Positions 33,403 to 46,490 are shown, counted from the first letter of the stretch. The stretch is 64,000 bases of DNA from Candidatus Blochmanniella camponoti (GCF_023585825.1 NZ_CP097751.1:248001-312000); one strand, 5' to 3'. Notes: generated by a model not told the origin, from the letters alone. Program-made: numbers and translations.

Positions 33403-36400
33403 TTAATCTTCTAGTTCAATATTAATTGCTAAAGAACGAATTTCTTTTAATAAAACATTAAAAGACTCAGGCATTCCTGGTTCCATCGTATGATTGCCAT
33501 CAACAATATTTTTATACATTTTAGTGCGTCCATTTACATCATCTGATTTTACAGTTAACATTTCTTGTAAAGTATATGATGCACCATAAGCTTCTAATGC
33601 CCATACTTCCATTTCACCGAAACGTTGACCTCCAAACTGAGCTTTCCCACCCAGTGGTTGTTGGGTTACTAAACTATAAGAACCAGTAGAACGTGCATGC
33701 ATTTTATCGTCTACCAAATGATTTAGTTTTAACATGTACATATAGCCCACAGTAACTTGTCTCTCGAATGCTTCTCCTGTGCACCCATCAAATAATGTAA
33801 TCTGACCAGAGCTAGGTAATCCAGATAATTTTAAAAGGTCTTTAATTTCTTTTTCTGTAGCGCCATCGAATACTGGAGTAGCAATAGGCATTCCTTTTTT
33901 TAAATTTTTAGCTAATTTTAATATTTCTACATCTGAAAATGAATTAAGATTGATGTGTTGCCGCGATCCTTCTCCTAAATTATACGCTTGCTGCATAAAT
34001 CTTCTTAATTGATTTGCTTCTTTATGTTGTTGCAACATAAAGTTTATTTTATCTCCAATACCTTTTGCCGCCATACCAAGATGCGTTTCTAAAATTTGAC
34101 CAATATTCATTCGAGATGGTACTCCAAGAGGATTGAGTACGATATCTACCGGTATTCCGTGTTGATCATATGGCATATCTTCAATGGGGTTAATCTTAGA
34201 TATTACTCCTTTATTTCCATGTCTTCCTGCCATTTTGTCGCCAGGTTGTATCTGACGTTTTACAGCTAAATATACTTTAACTATTTTTAAAATACCGGGG
34301 GCTAATTCATCTCCTTGAGTGATTTTACGATGTTGAATTTCTAATTTTTTTTCAAACACACGTTTTAAATCAAAATATTGTTTAGTTAATTGAGATAACT
34401 GATATTGTTTTTCTGGATCTGATAACACCAAATCTAACCAAGCATTGCGACTAGTTTCAAACAATTTCTTTTTATCCATTCCACTGGCCATTAATACATC
34501 GCAAACACGATCAAATAAAGCTGATTCAAAAATTTGTAATTCTTCACTTAAATCTTTCTTAACCTGTTTTAATTTCTCGGATTCAATTATTAATGAACGT
34601 TTATCTTTATTAATACCGTCTCTAGTAAATATTTGCACATCAATTACAGTACCACAAACCCCATTGGGAACACGTAAAGATGAATCTTTTACATCGGATG
34701 CTTTTTCACCAAAAATAGCACGCAATAATTTTTCTTCCGGTGTTAATTGAGTTTCTCCTTTGGGTGTAACTTTTCCGACGAGGATATCTCCTCCTATTAC
34801 TTCTGCGCCGATATAGATAATTCCAGATTCATCTAATTTAGATAAAGCTGTCTCTCCTACATTTGGAATATCAGACGTGATTTCTTCAGGTCCTAATTTA
34901 GTATCACGAGATACACAAGTTAACTCTTGAATATGTATACTTGTAAATTTATCTTCTTGCACTACACGTTCCGAGACCAACATCGAATCTTCAAAATTAT
35001 ATCCATTCCAAGGCATAAATGCAATTCGCATATTTTGACCTAAAGCTAATTCTCCTAAATCAGTAGATGGACCATCTGCTATAACATCTCCATGTTCTAC
35101 TAGTTCTCCTAAAGACACGCAAGGACGTTGATTGATGCAAGTATTTTGGTTAGATCGAATATATTTTGTTAATTGATAGATATCAATTCCTGATTCTTCA
35201 GTATGTGTTTCATTTTCGTTAACATGTATCACAATACGTGATGCATCTACATATTTAACGACACCGCCGCGTTTAGCTACTACAGCAACACCAGAATCTA
35301 TAGCTACTGCACGTTCCATTCCAGTACCTACTAATGGTTTTTCACTACATAAAACAGGAACGGCTTGGCGTTGCATGTTTGCGCCCATAAGAGCACGATT
35401 AGCATCATCGTGTTCAAGAAAAGGGATTAATGAAGCAGCAACTGAAACTATTTGTTGTGTAGATACATCCATGTAATCAACTTGATCTTTTTTAAAAAGA
35501 CCAGATTCACCTTTATTTCTGCAAGTTACCAGATCGTCAATAAATTCTCCTGTTGAATTTAAGTTTGTATTTGCTTGAGCAATAACGAAATCACCCTCTT
35601 CAATTGCAGACAAGTAATGAATGTCATTACTAACAACGCCATTTTGGACTTTTCGGTATGGAGTTTCTAAAAATCCGTACTTATTAGCTCGAGCATATAC
35701 AGATAATGAATTAATTAAACCTATATTTGGTCCTTCTGGAGTTTCGATTGGGCAGACTCGACCATAATGTGTAGGATGGACATCACGTACTTCAAATCCT
35801 GCACGTTCTCTAGTTAAACCTCCTGGTCCTAAAGCAGATATGCGACGTTTATGAGTAATTTCTGATAATGGATTGTTTTGATCCATAAATTGAGATAATT
35901 GGCTAGAAGTAAAAAATTCTCTTACTGCAGCTGAGATTGGTTTGGCATTAATCAGGTCTTGAGGGGTTAACACGTCTAAATCACCCAAAGATAAGCGTTC
36001 TTTCACCGCGCGTTCTACTCTAACTAATCCGATTCTAAATTGATTTTCTGCCATTTCACCTACAGAACGAATACGCCGATTCCCCAAATGATCGATATCA
36101 TCTACTTCTCCTTTACCGTTTCTAATATCAATCAATTTTTTTATTACATCAACAATATCATCCTTTTTTAATGTTCCTAAATCTTCTATTTGTAGTCGTT
36201 GTAATGAACGATTAAATTTCATTCTTCCCACAGAAGACAAGTCATAACGCTCTTCTGAAAAAAATAAGTTTTCAAACAAATATTCGGCAGCTTCTTTAGT
36301 CGGGGGTTCCCCTGGACGCATTACACGATAAATTTCTACTAATGCATCAAATTTATTTGTAGTTGCATCAATACGCAAAGTTTCAGAGATATAATTACCG

Positions 36401-37428
36401 TAATCTAAATCGTTACTGAATAATGTTTCTATGGATTCATATCCTGATCGAATTAAGTTATGCAATATGTCAGAAGATATTTCTGTATTAGCTGTAACAA
36501 TAGGTATATTTGTACTCTTATCGAAATAGTCTTTTATGACAACTTTACCAATTATATAATCCATGGGTACTTCAATTTTTGAAATTTTATCCTTTTTTAA
36601 TTGACGAATATGTTTAGCTGCAATACGACGTCCCTTTTTTACATATATAACACCATTAACAGCAATATCAAAAGATGCTGTTTCACCGCGTAATCTTTCA
36701 GGGATTAAATGCATATATAATGTATTATTCTGAATTTCGTATATTACTTTATTAAAAAATATATTTAAAATTTGATCGGTAGTATAATTTAAAGCACGTA
36801 ATATTACTGTTACTGGTAACTTACGTCGCCGATCAATTCGAACAAATAAATTATCTTTTAAATCGAATTCAAAATCTAACCAAGATCCACGATATGGAAT
36901 AATACGTGCATTATATAATACTTTTCCGGATGAATGTGTTTTACCTTTATCGCTATCAAAAAACACACCAGGACTTCTATGTAATTGAGATACAATAACC
37001 CGTTCAATACCATTGATAATAAAAGTACCGTTATTAGTCATGAGAGGAATTTCACCCATATATACTTCTTGTTCTTTAGTATTTTTGATTATGTTATTTA
37101 ATCCCTCTCGTTCATAAATAATTAAACATAGACGTACGCGTAACGGAGCAGAAAAAGTAGCACCACGTGTCTGACATTCTTTCACATCAAACGTTGGTTC
37201 TCCTAATTGATATTTGATGTATTGTAGTTCAGCGTTTCCATTATAGCTTTTAATTGGAAAAACAGATCTAAAAGCTGCTTCCAATCCACATTGTCCCTCT
37301 GGATCTTGTTTAATAAATTTTTGAAAAGAATCAATCTGAATAGAAAGAAGATACGGAATATCCAAAACTTGAGGGCGTTTTCCAAAGTCTTTACGAATAC
37401 GTTTCTTTTCAGTATAAGAATACACCAT
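33403..37428 (-). CDS. rpoB: DNA-directed RNA polymerase subunit beta
   Basis: Beta subunit, 1341 residues versus 1342 in E. coli. The rifampicin-pocket cluster is wild type ([20 protein letters not shown], then [11 protein letters not shown]). The C-terminal [24 protein letters not shown] is intact. GAGGA lies upstream of the ATG. It follows rplL by about 256 bases; in E. coli this gap holds a partial terminator and an RNase III site. Here only a small hairpin near 37530 is seen, and its T-run is on the opposite strand. Confidence 0.98.
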   Translation of the reverse strand: MVYSYTEKKRIRKDFGKRPQVLDIPYLLSIQIDSFQKFIKQDPEGQCGLEAAFRSVFPIKSYNGNAELQYIKYQLGEPTFDVKECQTRGATFSAPLRVRLCLIIYEREGLNNIIKNTKEQEVYMGEIPLMTNNGTFIINGIERVIVSQLHRSPGVFFDSDKGKTHSSGKVLYNARIIPYRGSWLDFEFDLKDNLFVRIDRRRKLPVTVILRALNYTTDQILNIFFNKVIYEIQNNTLYMHLIPERLRGETASFDIAVNGVIYVKKGRRIAAKHIRQLKKDKISKIEVPMDYIIGKVVIKDYFDKSTNIPIVTANTEISSDILHNLIRSGYESIETLFSNDLDYGNYISETLRIDATTNKFDALVEIYRVMRPGEPPTKEAAEYLFENLFFSEERYDLSSVGRMKFNRSLQRLQIEDLGTLKKDDIVDVIKKLIDIRNGKGEVDDIDHLGNRRIRSVGEMAENQFRIGLVRVERAVKERLSLGDLDVLTPQDLINAKPISAAVREFFTSSQLSQFMDQNNPLSEITHKRRISALGPGGLTRERAGFEVRDVHPTHYGRVCPIETPEGPNIGLINSLSVYARANKYGFLETPYRKVQNGVVSNDIHYLSAIEEGDFVIAQANTNLNSTGEFIDDLVTCRNKGESGLFKKDQVDYMDVSTQQIVSVAASLIPFLEHDDANRALMGANMQRQAVPVLCSEKPLVGTGMERAVAIDSGVAVVAKRGGVVKYVDASRIVIHVNENETHTEESGIDIYQLTKYIRSNQNTCINQRPCVSLGELVEHGDVIADGPSTDLGELALGQNMRIAFMPWNGYNFEDSMLVSERVVQEDKFTSIHIQELTCVSRDTKLGPEEITSDIPNVGETALSKLDESGIIYIGAEVIGGDILVGKVTPKGETQLTPEEKLLRAIFGEKASDVKDSSLRVPNGVCGTVIDVQIFTRDGINKDKRSLIIESEKLKQVKKDLSEELQIFESALFDRVCDVLMASGMDKKKLFETSRNAWLDLVLSDPEKQYQLSQLTKQYFDLKRVFEKKLEIQHRKITQGDELAPGILKIVKVYLAVKRQIQPGDKMAGRHGNKGVISKINPIEDMPYDQHGIPVDIVLNPLGVPSRMNIGQILETHLGMAAKGIGDKINFMLQQHKEANQLRRFMQQAYNLGEGSRQHINLNSFSDVEILKLAKNLKKGMPIATPVFDGATEKEIKDLLKLSGLPSSGQITLFDGCTGEAFERQVTVGYMYMLKLNHLVDDKMHARSTGSYSLVTQQPLGGKAQFGGQRFGEMEVWALEAYGASYTLQEMLTVKSDDVNGRTKMYKNIVDGNHTMEPGMPESFNVLLKEIRSLAINIELED

Positions 37429-37684
37429 AAAGTTCCTCGATAGTTAATATGGGCGATTGTTTTTTCGAAGAAATAAGTTAGCTGCTATATAATATAATTA
37501 TAAATTTCTATATTTACTGTAGACTTAGACACATACAGTATTTATGTGCTTTTATTTTTTTAAATGCATATAGAATTTAGAAGTACCATAATTCTATTAC
37601 TTGTTAAATATTAAATATCACTTCTATATAAATGGTATAAAATCCTATAGCCAACGAATCAATAATAAATTGTTTGATTTGTCT

Positions 37685-38053
37685 TCATTTAATTTCGACA
37701 GATGCGCCTACTGCCTCTAGAGTTTTTTTTAAGGTTTCAGCATCATCTTTGCTTATTGATTCTTTCAAAATGACAGGAGCAGATTCCACTAATTCTTTAG
37801 CTTCTTTTAATCCTAGACCAGTGATACTGCGCACAGTTTTAATGACAGGAATTTTGTTATTACCAATAGCAGTTAAAAAAACATTAAATTCAGTTTGCTC
37901 TTCTACGATTGCCTCTGATGTATCAGGTTCAACAGTAGTCAATGAAGCAGCGGAGACTCCAAATTTTTCTTCCATCATAGAAGTTAAACGAACTATATCC
38001 ATAACAGACATATTGGCAATAGCGTCTAAAATTTGTTCTTTTGTAAGAGACAT
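37685..38053 (-). CDS. rplL: Ribosomal protein bL12 (L7/L12)
   Basis: Stalk protein that recruits translation GTPases. The N-terminal dimerisation part ([23 protein letters not shown]) and the factor-binding domain ([24 protein letters not shown]) are conserved. The hinge, normally alanine-rich, is here [23 protein letters not shown] 38051-38053 is chosen because GGAG is upstream; an earlier ATG would use that site as a codon. 122 residues. Confidence 0.97.
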   Translation of the reverse strand: MSLTKEQILDAIANMSVMDIVRLTSMMEEKFGVSAASLTTVEPDTSEAIVEEQTEFNVFLTAIGNNKIPVIKTVRSITGLGLKEAKELVESAPVILKESISKDDAETLKKTLEAVGASVEIK

Positions 38054-38138
38054 AAAAATCTCCAAAAATATAAAATATTAAAAATATTACATAATCAAAT
38101 TACTATTTATTCAAAATACCTACAACATATTTACTAAA

Positions 38139-38636
38139 CTATAACTTATTTTTTTGATTAGATAATATATGTAAAATGTGTATTAAACTTCCTATGCTAC
38201 TTGTTTTCATAATTGTTATTAATTTAAAGATAGCTTCTTTCTGATTAGGTAAATCAGACAAGAGATTTATTTTAGATGCAGGAATAAATTTTCCTTCAAA
38301 AACTGCACCTTTTATCTTAAAATGCTCATGGTTTTTAGTAAATTTTACAAAAATTCGCGCGGAATCACGGGGTTGATTCATAGAAAATGCAACAATATTT
38401 TGCCCTGTTAAAATTTCTCGTAAACACGCTAAAGGTGTGTTTACGATTACTTTTCGCATAAGTGTATTGCGAATGACATGTACGCGTACGCCAATATCAC
38501 GTGCTTCCTGTCTCAATTTGGTTACTTCATTAACAGCAATACCATCCAAAGCTGCTACCACAACAGATAACGCTCTTATAGCTGTTTCATGAATTTTACA
38601 AATAATCTCTTCTTTTTTTTGAAGGTTTAATGCCAT
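38139..38636 (-). CDS. rplJ: Ribosomal protein uL10
   Basis: Stalk base protein carrying L7/L12 dimers. It matches E. coli L10 from MALNLQKKEEIICKIHE, through VHVIRNTLMRKV and KGAVFEGKFIPAS. ATG 38634-38636 aligns with E. coli; an upstream in-frame ATG adds eight residues. Length 165, as in E. coli. About 350 bases of leader separate it from rplA. In E. coli a L10-binding control site lies in this leader, but I cannot identify one by eye. Confidence 0.95.
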   Translation of the reverse strand: MALNLQKKEEIICKIHETAIRALSVVVAALDGIAVNEVTKLRQEARDIGVRVHVIRNTLMRKVIVNTPLACLREILTGQNIVAFSMNQPRDSARIFVKFTKNHEHFKIKGAVFEGKFIPASKINLLSDLPNQKEAIFKLITIMKTSSIGSLIHILHILSNQKNKL

Positions 38637-38986
38637 TAATAACACCGTGCTATAACCCAATATACATATTGATACGCAAATGCACCAATCATAAACTTCT
38701 ATACACGATCATAAACTAATTCAGTCATGTTAAATATAAAAAAGTTTTAATCAATTTTAATCGCCTGTATTCATTATATAGATAACAAACATAAATTAAT
38801 CTAGTCTTCATTATAGTTAACAACTGCATACATGTGTATGAATGCGTTATCATTGTTATTTTACTCAAAAATCACAAATTTATGTCAATATGCATTTATA
38901 TAAATACAACAAACACACCATTCCAAGAAGATTCTAGATCAATTTGAAGATCATGTAAAGAATCTTATTAATAAAAATAATCAATA
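38637..38986 (-). other. Long leader between rplA and rplJ
   Basis: About 350 bases without a gene, in the position of the E. coli rplJ promoter and L10 autoregulatory leader. A small hairpin (GCATAC...GTATG near 38826) is visible but no convincing conserved structure. Confidence 0.5.
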
Positions 38987-39694
38987 TTAATTGATTGCAA
39001 CACATAAACTATTTCGATCAATAGATATAGATCTACCCATAGTAGTGGAAATAGTTATTTTTTTAATGTATGTTCCTTTATATAGAATCGGTTTAGCTTG
39101 TTTTAAAGATACTATCAACGCTTCTAAATTTTCTTTAAGTTGTATGAGATCAAAATTAATTTTTCCAATAGTAGAATGAATAATACCGTTCTTATCATTT
39201 TTATAACGTATTTGCCCTAATTTAACATTTTTAACTGATTCTGCTACATCATGAGATACAGTACCCATTTTAAGATTAGGCATTAAGCCTCTTGGTCCCA
39301 AAATAGGGCCTAATTTACTTACTATATTCATGACATCAGGAGATGCAATCACCACATCTGGTCGATAGTTCTTATTTTTTATCTGATCATATAAATCTTC
39401 TAATCCAACTAAATCAGCTCCCGCATTTTTAGCTAGCACTATATTGTCACCTTGAGTAAAAACAGCAACATGAATATCACGACCAATACCGTGCGGTAGA
39501 ATCACATTGCTACGTATATTTTGATCAGATTTACGCGCATTGATACCTAAATTAATAGCGGTATCAACACTTTCAACAAATTTAACTCTTGCCATTTTTT
39601 TTAATAATTCTAATCCATCTAATACGTGATATTGTATAGATGTATCTGCGCAATTTCGCATCATACGCATTCTTTTGCTTAATTTACCCGTCAT
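38987..39694 (-). CDS. rplA: Ribosomal protein uL1
   Basis: L1-stalk protein binding 23S rRNA, and in E. coli a repressor of its own operon. [36 protein letters not shown] and [15 protein letters not shown] are conserved. Length 235 versus 234. Its start lies five bases after the rplK stop, with GGAAG overlapping the end of rplK, so the pair is translationally coupled. Confidence 0.97.
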   Translation of the reverse strand: MTGKLSKRMRMMRNCADTSIQYHVLDGLELLKKMARVKFVESVDTAINLGINARKSDQNIRSNVILPHGIGRDIHVAVFTQGDNIVLAKNAGADLVGLEDLYDQIKNKNYRPDVVIASPDVMNIVSKLGPILGPRGLMPNLKMGTVSHDVAESVKNVKLGQIRYKNDKNGIIHSTIGKINFDLIQLKENLEALIVSLKQAKPILYKGTYIKKITISTTMGRSISIDRNSLCVAIN

Positions 39695-39699
39695 ATCAA

Positions 39700-40131
39700 T
39701 TAATCTTCCACTTCGAGTCCTATAGAACGAGCTGTACCTATGATAGAACGTGATATTGATTCTATATTAGCTCCTGTCATATCAACAGCTTTAATTTTTG
39801 CAATCTCATAAATTTGAGCGCTCGATATTTTACCAATGTTTATGATATTTGGTTTTTTAGATCCAGATTGAATATTTGCTGCTTTTTTCAATAATATTGA
39901 AGCAGGAGGAGTTTTAGTAATAAATGAAAAAGATCGATCACTATAAACAGTAATGACAACTGGGATAGGTAATCCTGCTTCAAGTTGTGCAGTATTTTCA
40001 TTAAATGCTTTACAAAATTCTATGATATTGACGCCCTGTTGTCCCAAAGCAGGTCCAATGGGAGGGCTGGGATTAGCAGCTCCAGCAGAAATTTGAAGTT
40101 TGATATACGCTTTTACTTTTTTTATTACCAT
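39700..40131 (-). CDS. rplK: Ribosomal protein uL11
   Basis: Binds the GTPase-associated centre of 23S rRNA. It contains [20 protein letters not shown], the Pro-rich linker, and [21 protein letters not shown] choose ATG 40129-40131, which has AGGA eight bases upstream and aligns with E. coli; ATGs at 40137 and 40149 are in frame but poorly spaced. 143 residues. Confidence 0.96.
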   Translation of the reverse strand: MVIKKVKAYIKLQISAGAANPSPPIGPALGQQGVNIIEFCKAFNENTAQLEAGLPIPVVITVYSDRSFSFITKTPPASILLKKAANIQSGSKKPNIINIGKISSAQIYEIAKIKAVDMTGANIESISRSIIGTARSIGLEVED

Positions 40132-40258
40132 ATTCATTGTCCTAGCCAATAATATTTCTGGTTTTTATTTTGATTGGTTACACACTAACAGTAGCCACAA
40201 AATAATGATTACCTTTTCCGTGCAAGTTAAATATATATTTTTATATACTAATTTTACG

Positions 40259-40804
40259 TTAAGATTTTTCAACTTGTGAAAAATCTAATTCCACTGGAGT
40301 GGCTCGCCCAAAAATAGAAACTGATACTTTTAGACGATTTTTTTCATAATCTACTTCTTCTACTACAGCATTAAAGTCAGAAAAAGGCCCATCACTAACT
40401 CGAATAAGCTCCCCAGGTTCAAATAATGTTTTAGGACGAGGTTTATCACCTATTTGCTGCAATCGATGCATAATATCATCAACCTCTTTATCCCCAATAG
40501 GAGCCGGTTTATCGCACGTTCCTCCAACAAAACCCATAACACGTGGAACACTTTTTACTAAATGCCAACTAGAATCATTCATTATCATCTGCACCAATAC
40601 ATAACCAGGAAAAAATTTACGCTCGCTTTTTCTGCGTTGTCCAGCTCGCATTTCGACTACTTCTTCTGTTGGGACCATGATTTCACCGAACATTGTATCC
40701 ATTTTGTGCAGTTTAATATGCTCACGCAAAGAATGAGCTACACGATTCTCAAATCCAGAAAATGCTTGAATAACATACCAACGTTTCTTTAATGTGGCAG
40801 TCAT
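40259..40804 (-). CDS. nusG: Transcription termination/antitermination factor NusG
   Basis: NGN domain ([32 protein letters not shown]) followed by a KOW domain ([24 protein letters not shown]). 181 residues, the E. coli length. It couples RNA polymerase to ribosomes or Rho and joins the rRNA antitermination complex, matching the boxA sites in the rRNA operon. It starts one base after the secE stop. Confidence 0.97.
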   Translation of the reverse strand: MTATLKKRWYVIQAFSGFENRVAHSLREHIKLHKMDTMFGEIMVPTEEVVEMRAGQRRKSERKFFPGYVLVQMIMNDSSWHLVKSVPRVMGFVGGTCDKPAPIGDKEVDDIMHRLQQIGDKPRPKTLFEPGELIRVSDGPFSDFNAVVEEVDYEKNRLKVSVSIFGRATPVELDFSQVEKS

Positions 40805-40805
40805 A

Positions 40806-41183
40806 TTACAACCTTAGCCCAAATGATATTATATGAACTAAAATAGTATCTAATCCCCATAATAATAATGACATAATTATTGTTACTCCTGTCACGATTA
40901 GAGTAGTATTGAGCCCATCTTGATAAGATGGCCACACTACTTTCCGGCACTCAGTACGTGATTCATTTCCAAATATAACTATTAGTTTCCCTATTTTAGT
41001 AGTTGACGCAATGTACGTAGCGATAACAACGATAATGAGGATTACTATACTTCTCGCTAAAACGCTATAATTGCGACATAAGTAATTTCCAAAAATAGAT
41101 GTTGCGATCAATCCTATAATGCTAATCCATTTAATTATTTCTAATACATACATTTTTTTTTTATTTTCATTCTTTACATACAT
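40806..41183 (-). CDS. secE: Preprotein translocase subunit SecE
   Basis: Membrane subunit of SecYEG. Three membrane segments, as in E. coli: about residues 12-31, 40-60 and 95-120. The conserved cytosolic helix is [24 protein letters not shown]. Length 125 versus 127. It sits between tuf and nusG as in the E. coli tufB-secE-nusG arrangement. The start is not supported by a strong Shine-Dalgarno; an internal ATG at residue 11 is an alternative. Confidence 0.95.
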   Translation of the reverse strand: MYVKNENKKKMYVLEIIKWISIIGLIATSIFGNYLCRNYSVLARSIVILIIVVIATYIASTTKIGKLIVIFGNESRTECRKVVWPSYQDGLNTTLIVTGVTIIMSLLLWGLDTILVHIISFGLRL

Positions 41184-41257
41184 ATCAACACACTACCATA
41201 TTAGTATAGTACACACCTATCATATCATTACAGAATTATATTTATTGATTTATGCGA

Positions 41258-42442
41258 TTAAGATATAATTTTAGATACAATACCAGCCCCTATAGTACGA
41301 CCACCCTCTCTAATAGCAAACCTAAGACCATCATCCATAGCTATTGGAGCAATTAAATGAACGATCATTCTAATATTATCGCCAGGCATCACCATATCCA
41401 CTCCTTCTGGTAATTCAATGGTGCCAGTGATATCTGTAGTACGAAAATAAAATTGAGGACGATACCCTTTGAAAAACGGCGTATGTCTTCCTCCTTCATC
41501 TTTATTTAAAATATACACTTCTGATTCAAAATGAGAATGCGGCTTGATATATCCAGGTTTAGATAGCACTTGACCACGCTCTACTTCATCTCGTTTAGTA
41601 CCACGTAATAAAACACCAACATTTTCTCCAGCACGTCCTTCGTCTAATAATTTCCTAAACATTTCCACTCCGGTACATGTGGTTTTTATTGTATCTTTTA
41701 TACCAACAATTTCTATTTCTTCCCCCACTCTGATAACACCACGTTCAATACGACCTGTTACAACTGTACCTCGTCCAGAAATAGAAAATACATCTTCAAT
41801 GGGTAGTAAAAATGGTTGGTCTACAACACGTTTAGGTTCTGGGATATAATTATCCAGTACATCCGATAATTCTAAAATTTTATTAGACCATATTTCATCA
41901 TTTTCTAATGCCTTTAAAGCAGATCCGCGAATGATTGGTGTATTGTCTCCTGGAAAATCGTATTGCGATAATAATTCTCGCATTTCCATTTCAACCAATT
42001 CTAATAATTCTTCATCATTTACCATGTCGCATTTATTCATGAATACAATGATGTGAGGTACTCCTACTTGTCTAGCTAATAAAATATGTTCACGGGTTTG
42101 CGGCATAGGTCCATCAGTGGCGGCTACTACTAAAATTGCACCATCCATTTGTGCAGCTCCAGTTATCATGTTTTTTATATAATCGGCATGTCCAGGACAA
42201 TCAACATGCGCATAATGCCGATGTGCAGTATCGTATTCAACATGAGAAGTATTTATAGTAATTCCTCGTGCTTTTTCTTCTGGAGCATTGTCAATTTGAT
42301 CAAAAGCACGTGCGTAGCCACCATATTTTTTGGCTAAAACAGTGGTTATAGCAGCAGTTAAAGTAGTTTTTCCGTGATCTACATGGCCAATAGTACCTAC
42401 ATTAATATGTGGCTTTATGCGTTTAAATTTTTCTTTGGACAC
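41258..42442 (-). CDS. tuf: Elongation factor Tu
   Basis: Delivers aminoacyl-tRNA to the ribosome. [23 protein letters not shown] and NKCD are intact, with the full three domains. The true start is GTG 42440-42442, giving [18 protein letters not shown] and 394 residues exactly as in E. coli, with TAAGGAG at good spacing. An upstream ATG at 42478 would add 12 unrelated residues. Only one tuf copy is in the window. It follows fusA (as tufA does) and precedes secE (as tufB does). Confidence 0.97.
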   Translation of the reverse strand: MSKEKFKRIKPHINVGTIGHVDHGKTTLTAAITTVLAKKYGGYARAFDQIDNAPEEKARGITINTSHVEYDTAHRHYAHVDCPGHADYIKNMITGAAQMDGAILVVAATDGPMPQTREHILLARQVGVPHIIVFMNKCDMVNDEELLELVEMEMRELLSQYDFPGDNTPIIRGSALKALENDEIWSNKILELSDVLDNYIPEPKRVVDQPFLLPIEDVFSISGRGTVVTGRIERGVIRVGEEIEIVGIKDTIKTTCTGVEMFRKLLDEGRAGENVGVLLRGTKRDEVERGQVLSKPGYIKPHSHFESEVYILNKDEGGRHTPFFKGYRPQFYFRTTDITGTIELPEGVDMVMPGDNIRMIVHLIAPIAMDDGLRFAIREGGRTIGAGIVSKIIS

Positions 42443-42504
42443 CTCTAAACTCCTTAGGTCTTTTTTATGGTTTTTCAAAAATAATTGAACCTAAATATTA
42501 CCTA

Positions 42505-44619
42505 TTATTGCTTAATTTGACGAGAATTTATGATAATTTGCGCTATACTATTAGGTACTTCGTTATATTTTAAAAACTCCATAGAATAAGAAGCGCGTCC
42601 TTGAGTTTGTGAACGTAAACCAGTAGCATAACCAAACATTTCAGATAAAGGAACTTGAGCACAAATTATCTTTCCACTAATTGTAGAATTTTCTAACCCA
42701 CTGATTATGCCTCTTCGACGATTTAAATCTGCAATAACATCTCCCATATAATCTTCAGGTGTTTCAATTTCTACATTCATAATAGGTTCTAATAATACAG
42801 GGTGAGCTTTCATGAATCCTTCTTTAAATGCTATAGATCCTGCTATTTTAAATGCTATTTCTGAAGAATCAACCTCATGATAAGAACCATCAAAAATAGC
42901 TACGCAAACATCTACAATTGGATATCCAGCAAGAATACCATTACTTATTTGTTCCCGTACACCTTTATCTACAGCAGGTATATATTCCTTAGGTACAGCT
43001 CCTCCTACAATTTCATTTAAAAATTTATAACCTTCTTCACGTGCATGCATAGGCTCAATGCGTAACCAAACGTGTCCGAATTGACCTCGTCCCCCTGATT
43101 GACGAATAAATTTACCCTCTTGTTTTACGCTAGTACGAATAGTTTCGCGATAAGCAACTTGAGGTTTACCTACATTAGCTTCAACATTGAACTCTCTTCT
43201 CATACGTTCTACAAGAATTTCTAAATGCAATTCACCCATCCCAGCAATGATAGTTTGTCCAGAGTCTTTATCAATCCATACACGAAATGATGGATCTTCT
43301 TGAGCTAGCCGATTTAAAGCAAAACCCATTTTTTCTTGATCTGATTTAGTTTTAGCTTCAACCATCACAGAAATCACGGGTTCTGGAAATTCCATACGTT
43401 CTAGTATAATTGGGGAAGATGGCGCGCATAAAGTATCTCCAGTATCAACATCTTTTAAACCAATAGCTGCAGCAATATCACCTGCATGAACGGCTTTTAT
43501 TTCTTCCCGTTTATTTGCATGCATTTGCACTATTCGACCGAATCGCTCACGTTTTTCTTTTATAGGATTTAAGACACTATCTCCGGAGCTTACGACGCCT
43601 GAATAAACTCGAAAAAAAGTTAAGTTTCCTACAAATGGATCAGTAGCTATTTTAAATGCTAACGCTGAAAACGGCTCGTTGTCGTTAGCATGACGTTTAA
43701 CTTGCGTCGACCCATCTTTCAGAACACCTGTGATGGATGTCACGTCACTTGGAGATGGTAAATACTCCACAACAGCATCCAGCATCGCTTGTACCCCTTT
43801 ATTTTTAAAAGCGGATCCGCACGTTACCAATACTATTTCATTACTTAATACTCTTTGACGCAACGCTTGTTTAATTTCTTGTTCTGTCAACTGATCACTA
43901 TTAGATAAATATTTATCCATTAATTCTTCAGATGCTTCGACAGCAGACTCTATTAAATGTTTGTGCCAAATATCTGACAAAACTGTTAAATTGTCAGGTA
44001 TTTCACTATAACTAAAAGTAACACCTTGATCCGATTCGTTCCAGTGAATAGCTTTCATCTTGATCAAATCGATAATTCCAGTAAATTTATCTTCTGAGCC
44101 TACAGCTAATTGAATAGGTACAGGATTAGCAAATAACCTAGTTTTTAACTGTTCTACAACTCGTAGATAATCTGCACCTACTCGATCCATTTTATTTATA
44201 AATGCAATACGTGGTACTTTATACTTATTTGCTTGGCGCCATACTGTCTCAGATTGAGGTTGTACGCCTCCTACAGCACAATAGATCATTACTACCCCGT
44301 CAAGTATGCGCATAGAGCGTTCTACTTCAATAGTGAAATCCACATGCCCAGGAGTATCTATAATATTAATACGGTGTGAATCAAATTGATTGGCCATTCC
44401 TGACCAAAAACAAGTAGTAGCTGCAGAAGTAATTGTGATTCCCCGTTCTTGTTCTTGCTCCATCCAGTCCATAGTCGCAGAACCAGTATGAACTTCTCCA
44501 ATTTTATGATTTACACCTGTATAAAATAAAATTCGTTCAGTAGTAGTAGTTTTTCCAGCGTCAATATGCGCGCTTATACCAATGTTACGGTACCGTACGA
44601 TCGGTGTTACACGAGTCAT
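42505..44619 (-). CDS. fusA: Elongation factor G
   Basis: Translocase GTPase. [35 protein letters not shown] and [11 protein letters not shown] are present, and domains IV-V end [16 protein letters not shown]. About 704 residues, as in E. coli. ATG 44617-44619 has GAGGA upstream and aligns with E. coli; the ATG four codons earlier is less likely. It is part of the str operon. Confidence 0.97.
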   Translation of the reverse strand: MTRVTPIVRYRNIGISAHIDAGKTTTTERILFYTGVNHKIGEVHTGSATMDWMEQEQERGITITSAATTCFWSGMANQFDSHRINIIDTPGHVDFTIEVERSMRILDGVVMIYCAVGGVQPQSETVWRQANKYKVPRIAFINKMDRVGADYLRVVEQLKTRLFANPVPIQLAVGSEDKFTGIIDLIKMKAIHWNESDQGVTFSYSEIPDNLTVLSDIWHKHLIESAVEASEELMDKYLSNSDQLTEQEIKQALRQRVLSNEIVLVTCGSAFKNKGVQAMLDAVVEYLPSPSDVTSITGVLKDGSTQVKRHANDNEPFSALAFKIATDPFVGNLTFFRVYSGVVSSGDSVLNPIKEKRERFGRIVQMHANKREEIKAVHAGDIAAAIGLKDVDTGDTLCAPSSPIILERMEFPEPVISVMVEAKTKSDQEKMGFALNRLAQEDPSFRVWIDKDSGQTIIAGMGELHLEILVERMRREFNVEANVGKPQVAYRETIRTSVKQEGKFIRQSGGRGQFGHVWLRIEPMHAREEGYKFLNEIVGGAVPKEYIPAVDKGVREQISNGILAGYPIVDVCVAIFDGSYHEVDSSEIAFKIAGSIAFKEGFMKAHPVLLEPIMNVEIETPEDYMGDVIADLNRRRGIISGLENSTISGKIICAQVPLSEMFGYATGLRSQTQGRASYSMEFLKYNEVPNSIAQIIINSRQIKQ

Positions 44620-44780
44620 TAATATCCTCAATAATATTGTTATAATTTAACGAAAATGTTGCTATATTTAATAAATTATTGTTTAAGCAACATTCAAATA
44701 TGTTTGAATAAATAACACTTAATAGCTCAATCATTATTAGAGTTTGAAAAAATCAGATGATGTTCATTCAGAAAATTTTA

Positions 44781-45251
44781 TTACCAACGATAATGGGCAA
44801 AAGCTTTATTAGATTCTGCGATACGATGTATTTCTTCACGTTTTTTAACAGCATGTCCTTTACCCTCTATAGCATCAAAAAGTTCACTTGCTAAACGTAA
44901 TTCCATAGATTTATCATTTCTTTTGCGAGCAGCTTCAATAATCCACCGCATCGCTAAAGTATTTCTACGTACGAGACGCACTTCTACTGGCACCTGATAG
45001 GTAGAGCCGCCAACCCGTCTAGATTTTACTTCTACTACTGGACGCACATTATTTAGAGCTATTTCGAATGCTTCTAAACAGTCTTTATTAGATCGTTTAA
45101 ATAAACTATCTAAGGCTGAGTATACTATTGACTCTGCAGTAGATTTTTTCCCATTTAACATCAATATATTGATAAACTTTGCTAAAAGATCAGATCCAAA
45201 TTTTGGATCTGGAAGAATATTGCGTTTCGTAACGATGCGACGACGTGGCAT
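44781..45251 (-). CDS. rpsG: Ribosomal protein uS7
   Basis: Primary 16S-binding protein of the 30S head and, in E. coli, the str operon repressor. It contains [38 protein letters not shown] and [20 protein letters not shown]. 156 residues, the length of the short form of E. coli S7. It lies between rpsL and fusA. Confidence 0.97.
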   Translation of the reverse strand: MPRRRIVTKRNILPDPKFGSDLLAKFINILMLNGKKSTAESIVYSALDSLFKRSNKDCLEAFEIALNNVRPVVEVKSRRVGGSTYQVPVEVRLVRRNTLAMRWIIEAARKRNDKSMELRLASELFDAIEGKGHAVKKREEIHRIAESNKAFAHYRW

Positions 45252-45401
45252 TAATTATAATTCCTATTTGACTAATAGATATTTTCTTTCCAAGGAAAAT
45301 CATTAATGAAAAACTATTATATTTCAACTAGCTGAACCTTGATTGCCTTTTTTAAAATTTGCCTTAAATTAAAAAATAAAAAAGAGACTTGATATTTTGA
45401 A

Positions 45402-45776
45402 CTATGATTTCGGTTGTTTTGTCCCATATTTGGAGCGACTTTTCTTACGTGAATTCACTCCTGCACAATCAAGAGCGCCACGAATAACATGATACCGAAC
45501 ACCTGGAAGATCTTTAACCCGTCCTCCTCGAATCAGAATTGAAGCATGCTCCTGTAAATTATGACCTTCCCCTCCGATATAAGAGGTCACTTCTAATCCG
45601 TTAGTTAAACGAACACGACATACTTTTCGTAATGCAGAATTTGGTTTCTTTGGAGTAGTAGTGTAGACACGCACACACACCCCCCTTTTTTGTGGGCAGG
45701 CTCCTAACGCTGGTACATTACTTTTAAAAGTTTTTGTTGGACGTGCATTACGAACAAGTTGATTGACTGTTGTCAT
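45402..45776 (-). CDS. rpsL: Ribosomal protein uS12
   Basis: Decoding-centre protein. [20 protein letters not shown] and [13 protein letters not shown] are intact, with the lysines that confer streptomycin sensitivity. ATG 45774-45776 has GGAG upstream and gives 124 residues like E. coli. It is first in the str block. The promoter should lie in 45777-45950, but no clear consensus stands out there. Confidence 0.97.
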   Translation of the reverse strand: MTTVNQLVRNARPTKTFKSNVPALGACPQKRGVCVRVYTTTPKKPNSALRKVCRVRLTNGLEVTSYIGGEGHNLQEHASILIRGGRVKDLPGVRYHVIRGALDCAGVNSRKKSRSKYGTKQPKS

Positions 45777-46346
45777 TATTAAAATCTCCATTTTTCTGAT
45801 AAGATCATATCAAAACATATATACTATTTGTTGTTGTTATCTCTCCCACTATTAAATAATAGACAACGATCCTTGTTATTATTAAATTGCAAGGTCAACA
45901 AAACCTATAACAGAAGCAGCATATTTATCCACTAAGTTTGACGTAAAAAAACACGTCTTATCAACTAAAAACAATTTAATACATTTTTCTTTTAAGTGAA
46001 CTCTTAATATAATAAGTATCTTAATAAATTTCCATTATTTGCAGCAAATAAAAAACGATTTCTTTTGAAAAGCACAACACCACTAACTTCTACCGTATAC
46101 TATCGGAATAGTAAAACATTTTATGACAATGTTGTATCCTATTTTTTTTAAGGATAGTTAGGATCAAGTGTTATATTATGTTTAAATCTTTTTATTTCAC
46201 TACACCATGCAATATATTATTACTTATCGTAGCAATAATATATTGTAATAAATTATATCTCTATAAACTTTTTATGATATCGTAAACCTACGATTAGTTT
46301 AATTTGTAAAAACATAACTGAAATATACAAAGTCTAAAATACATTT

Positions 46347-46490
46347 TTATATAAAACTCTGAAAACCTTTAGCATAAATTGTTTCCAACATTTCTTCTCT
46401 TCCAACTTTAACAGTCTAACAGATAATACCAGTAAGGGCAAGAGAAATAATAGAAATGAATAAAATGAATTTCACAAAAAATGCTTTCAT
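46347..46490 (-). pseudogene. Possible relic of a secreted-protein gene (perhaps fkpA)
   Basis: ATG at 46488-46490 preceded by AAGGTG. It reads MKAFFVKFILFISIISLALT and a few more residues, then TAG at 46416-46418. The frame continues as TVKVGREEMLETIYAKGFQS to TAA at 46347-46349. The first part is a signal-peptide-like hydrophobic helix. Position and strand match E. coli fkpA, whose signal begins MKSLFKVTLL and whose mature part has a YALG segment. The similarity is faint, and this may be chance. Confidence 0.25.

Noticed and set aside
37674-38081. 135-codon plus-strand frame opposite rplL
   Set aside because: It is antisense to a conserved ribosomal protein gene, and its length reflects the low stop frequency of that strand.
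42440-42478. N-terminal extension of EF-Tu from an upstream ATG
   Set aside because: The GTG start has an ideal Shine-Dalgarno and gives the exact family length. The extension spans that ribosome-binding site.
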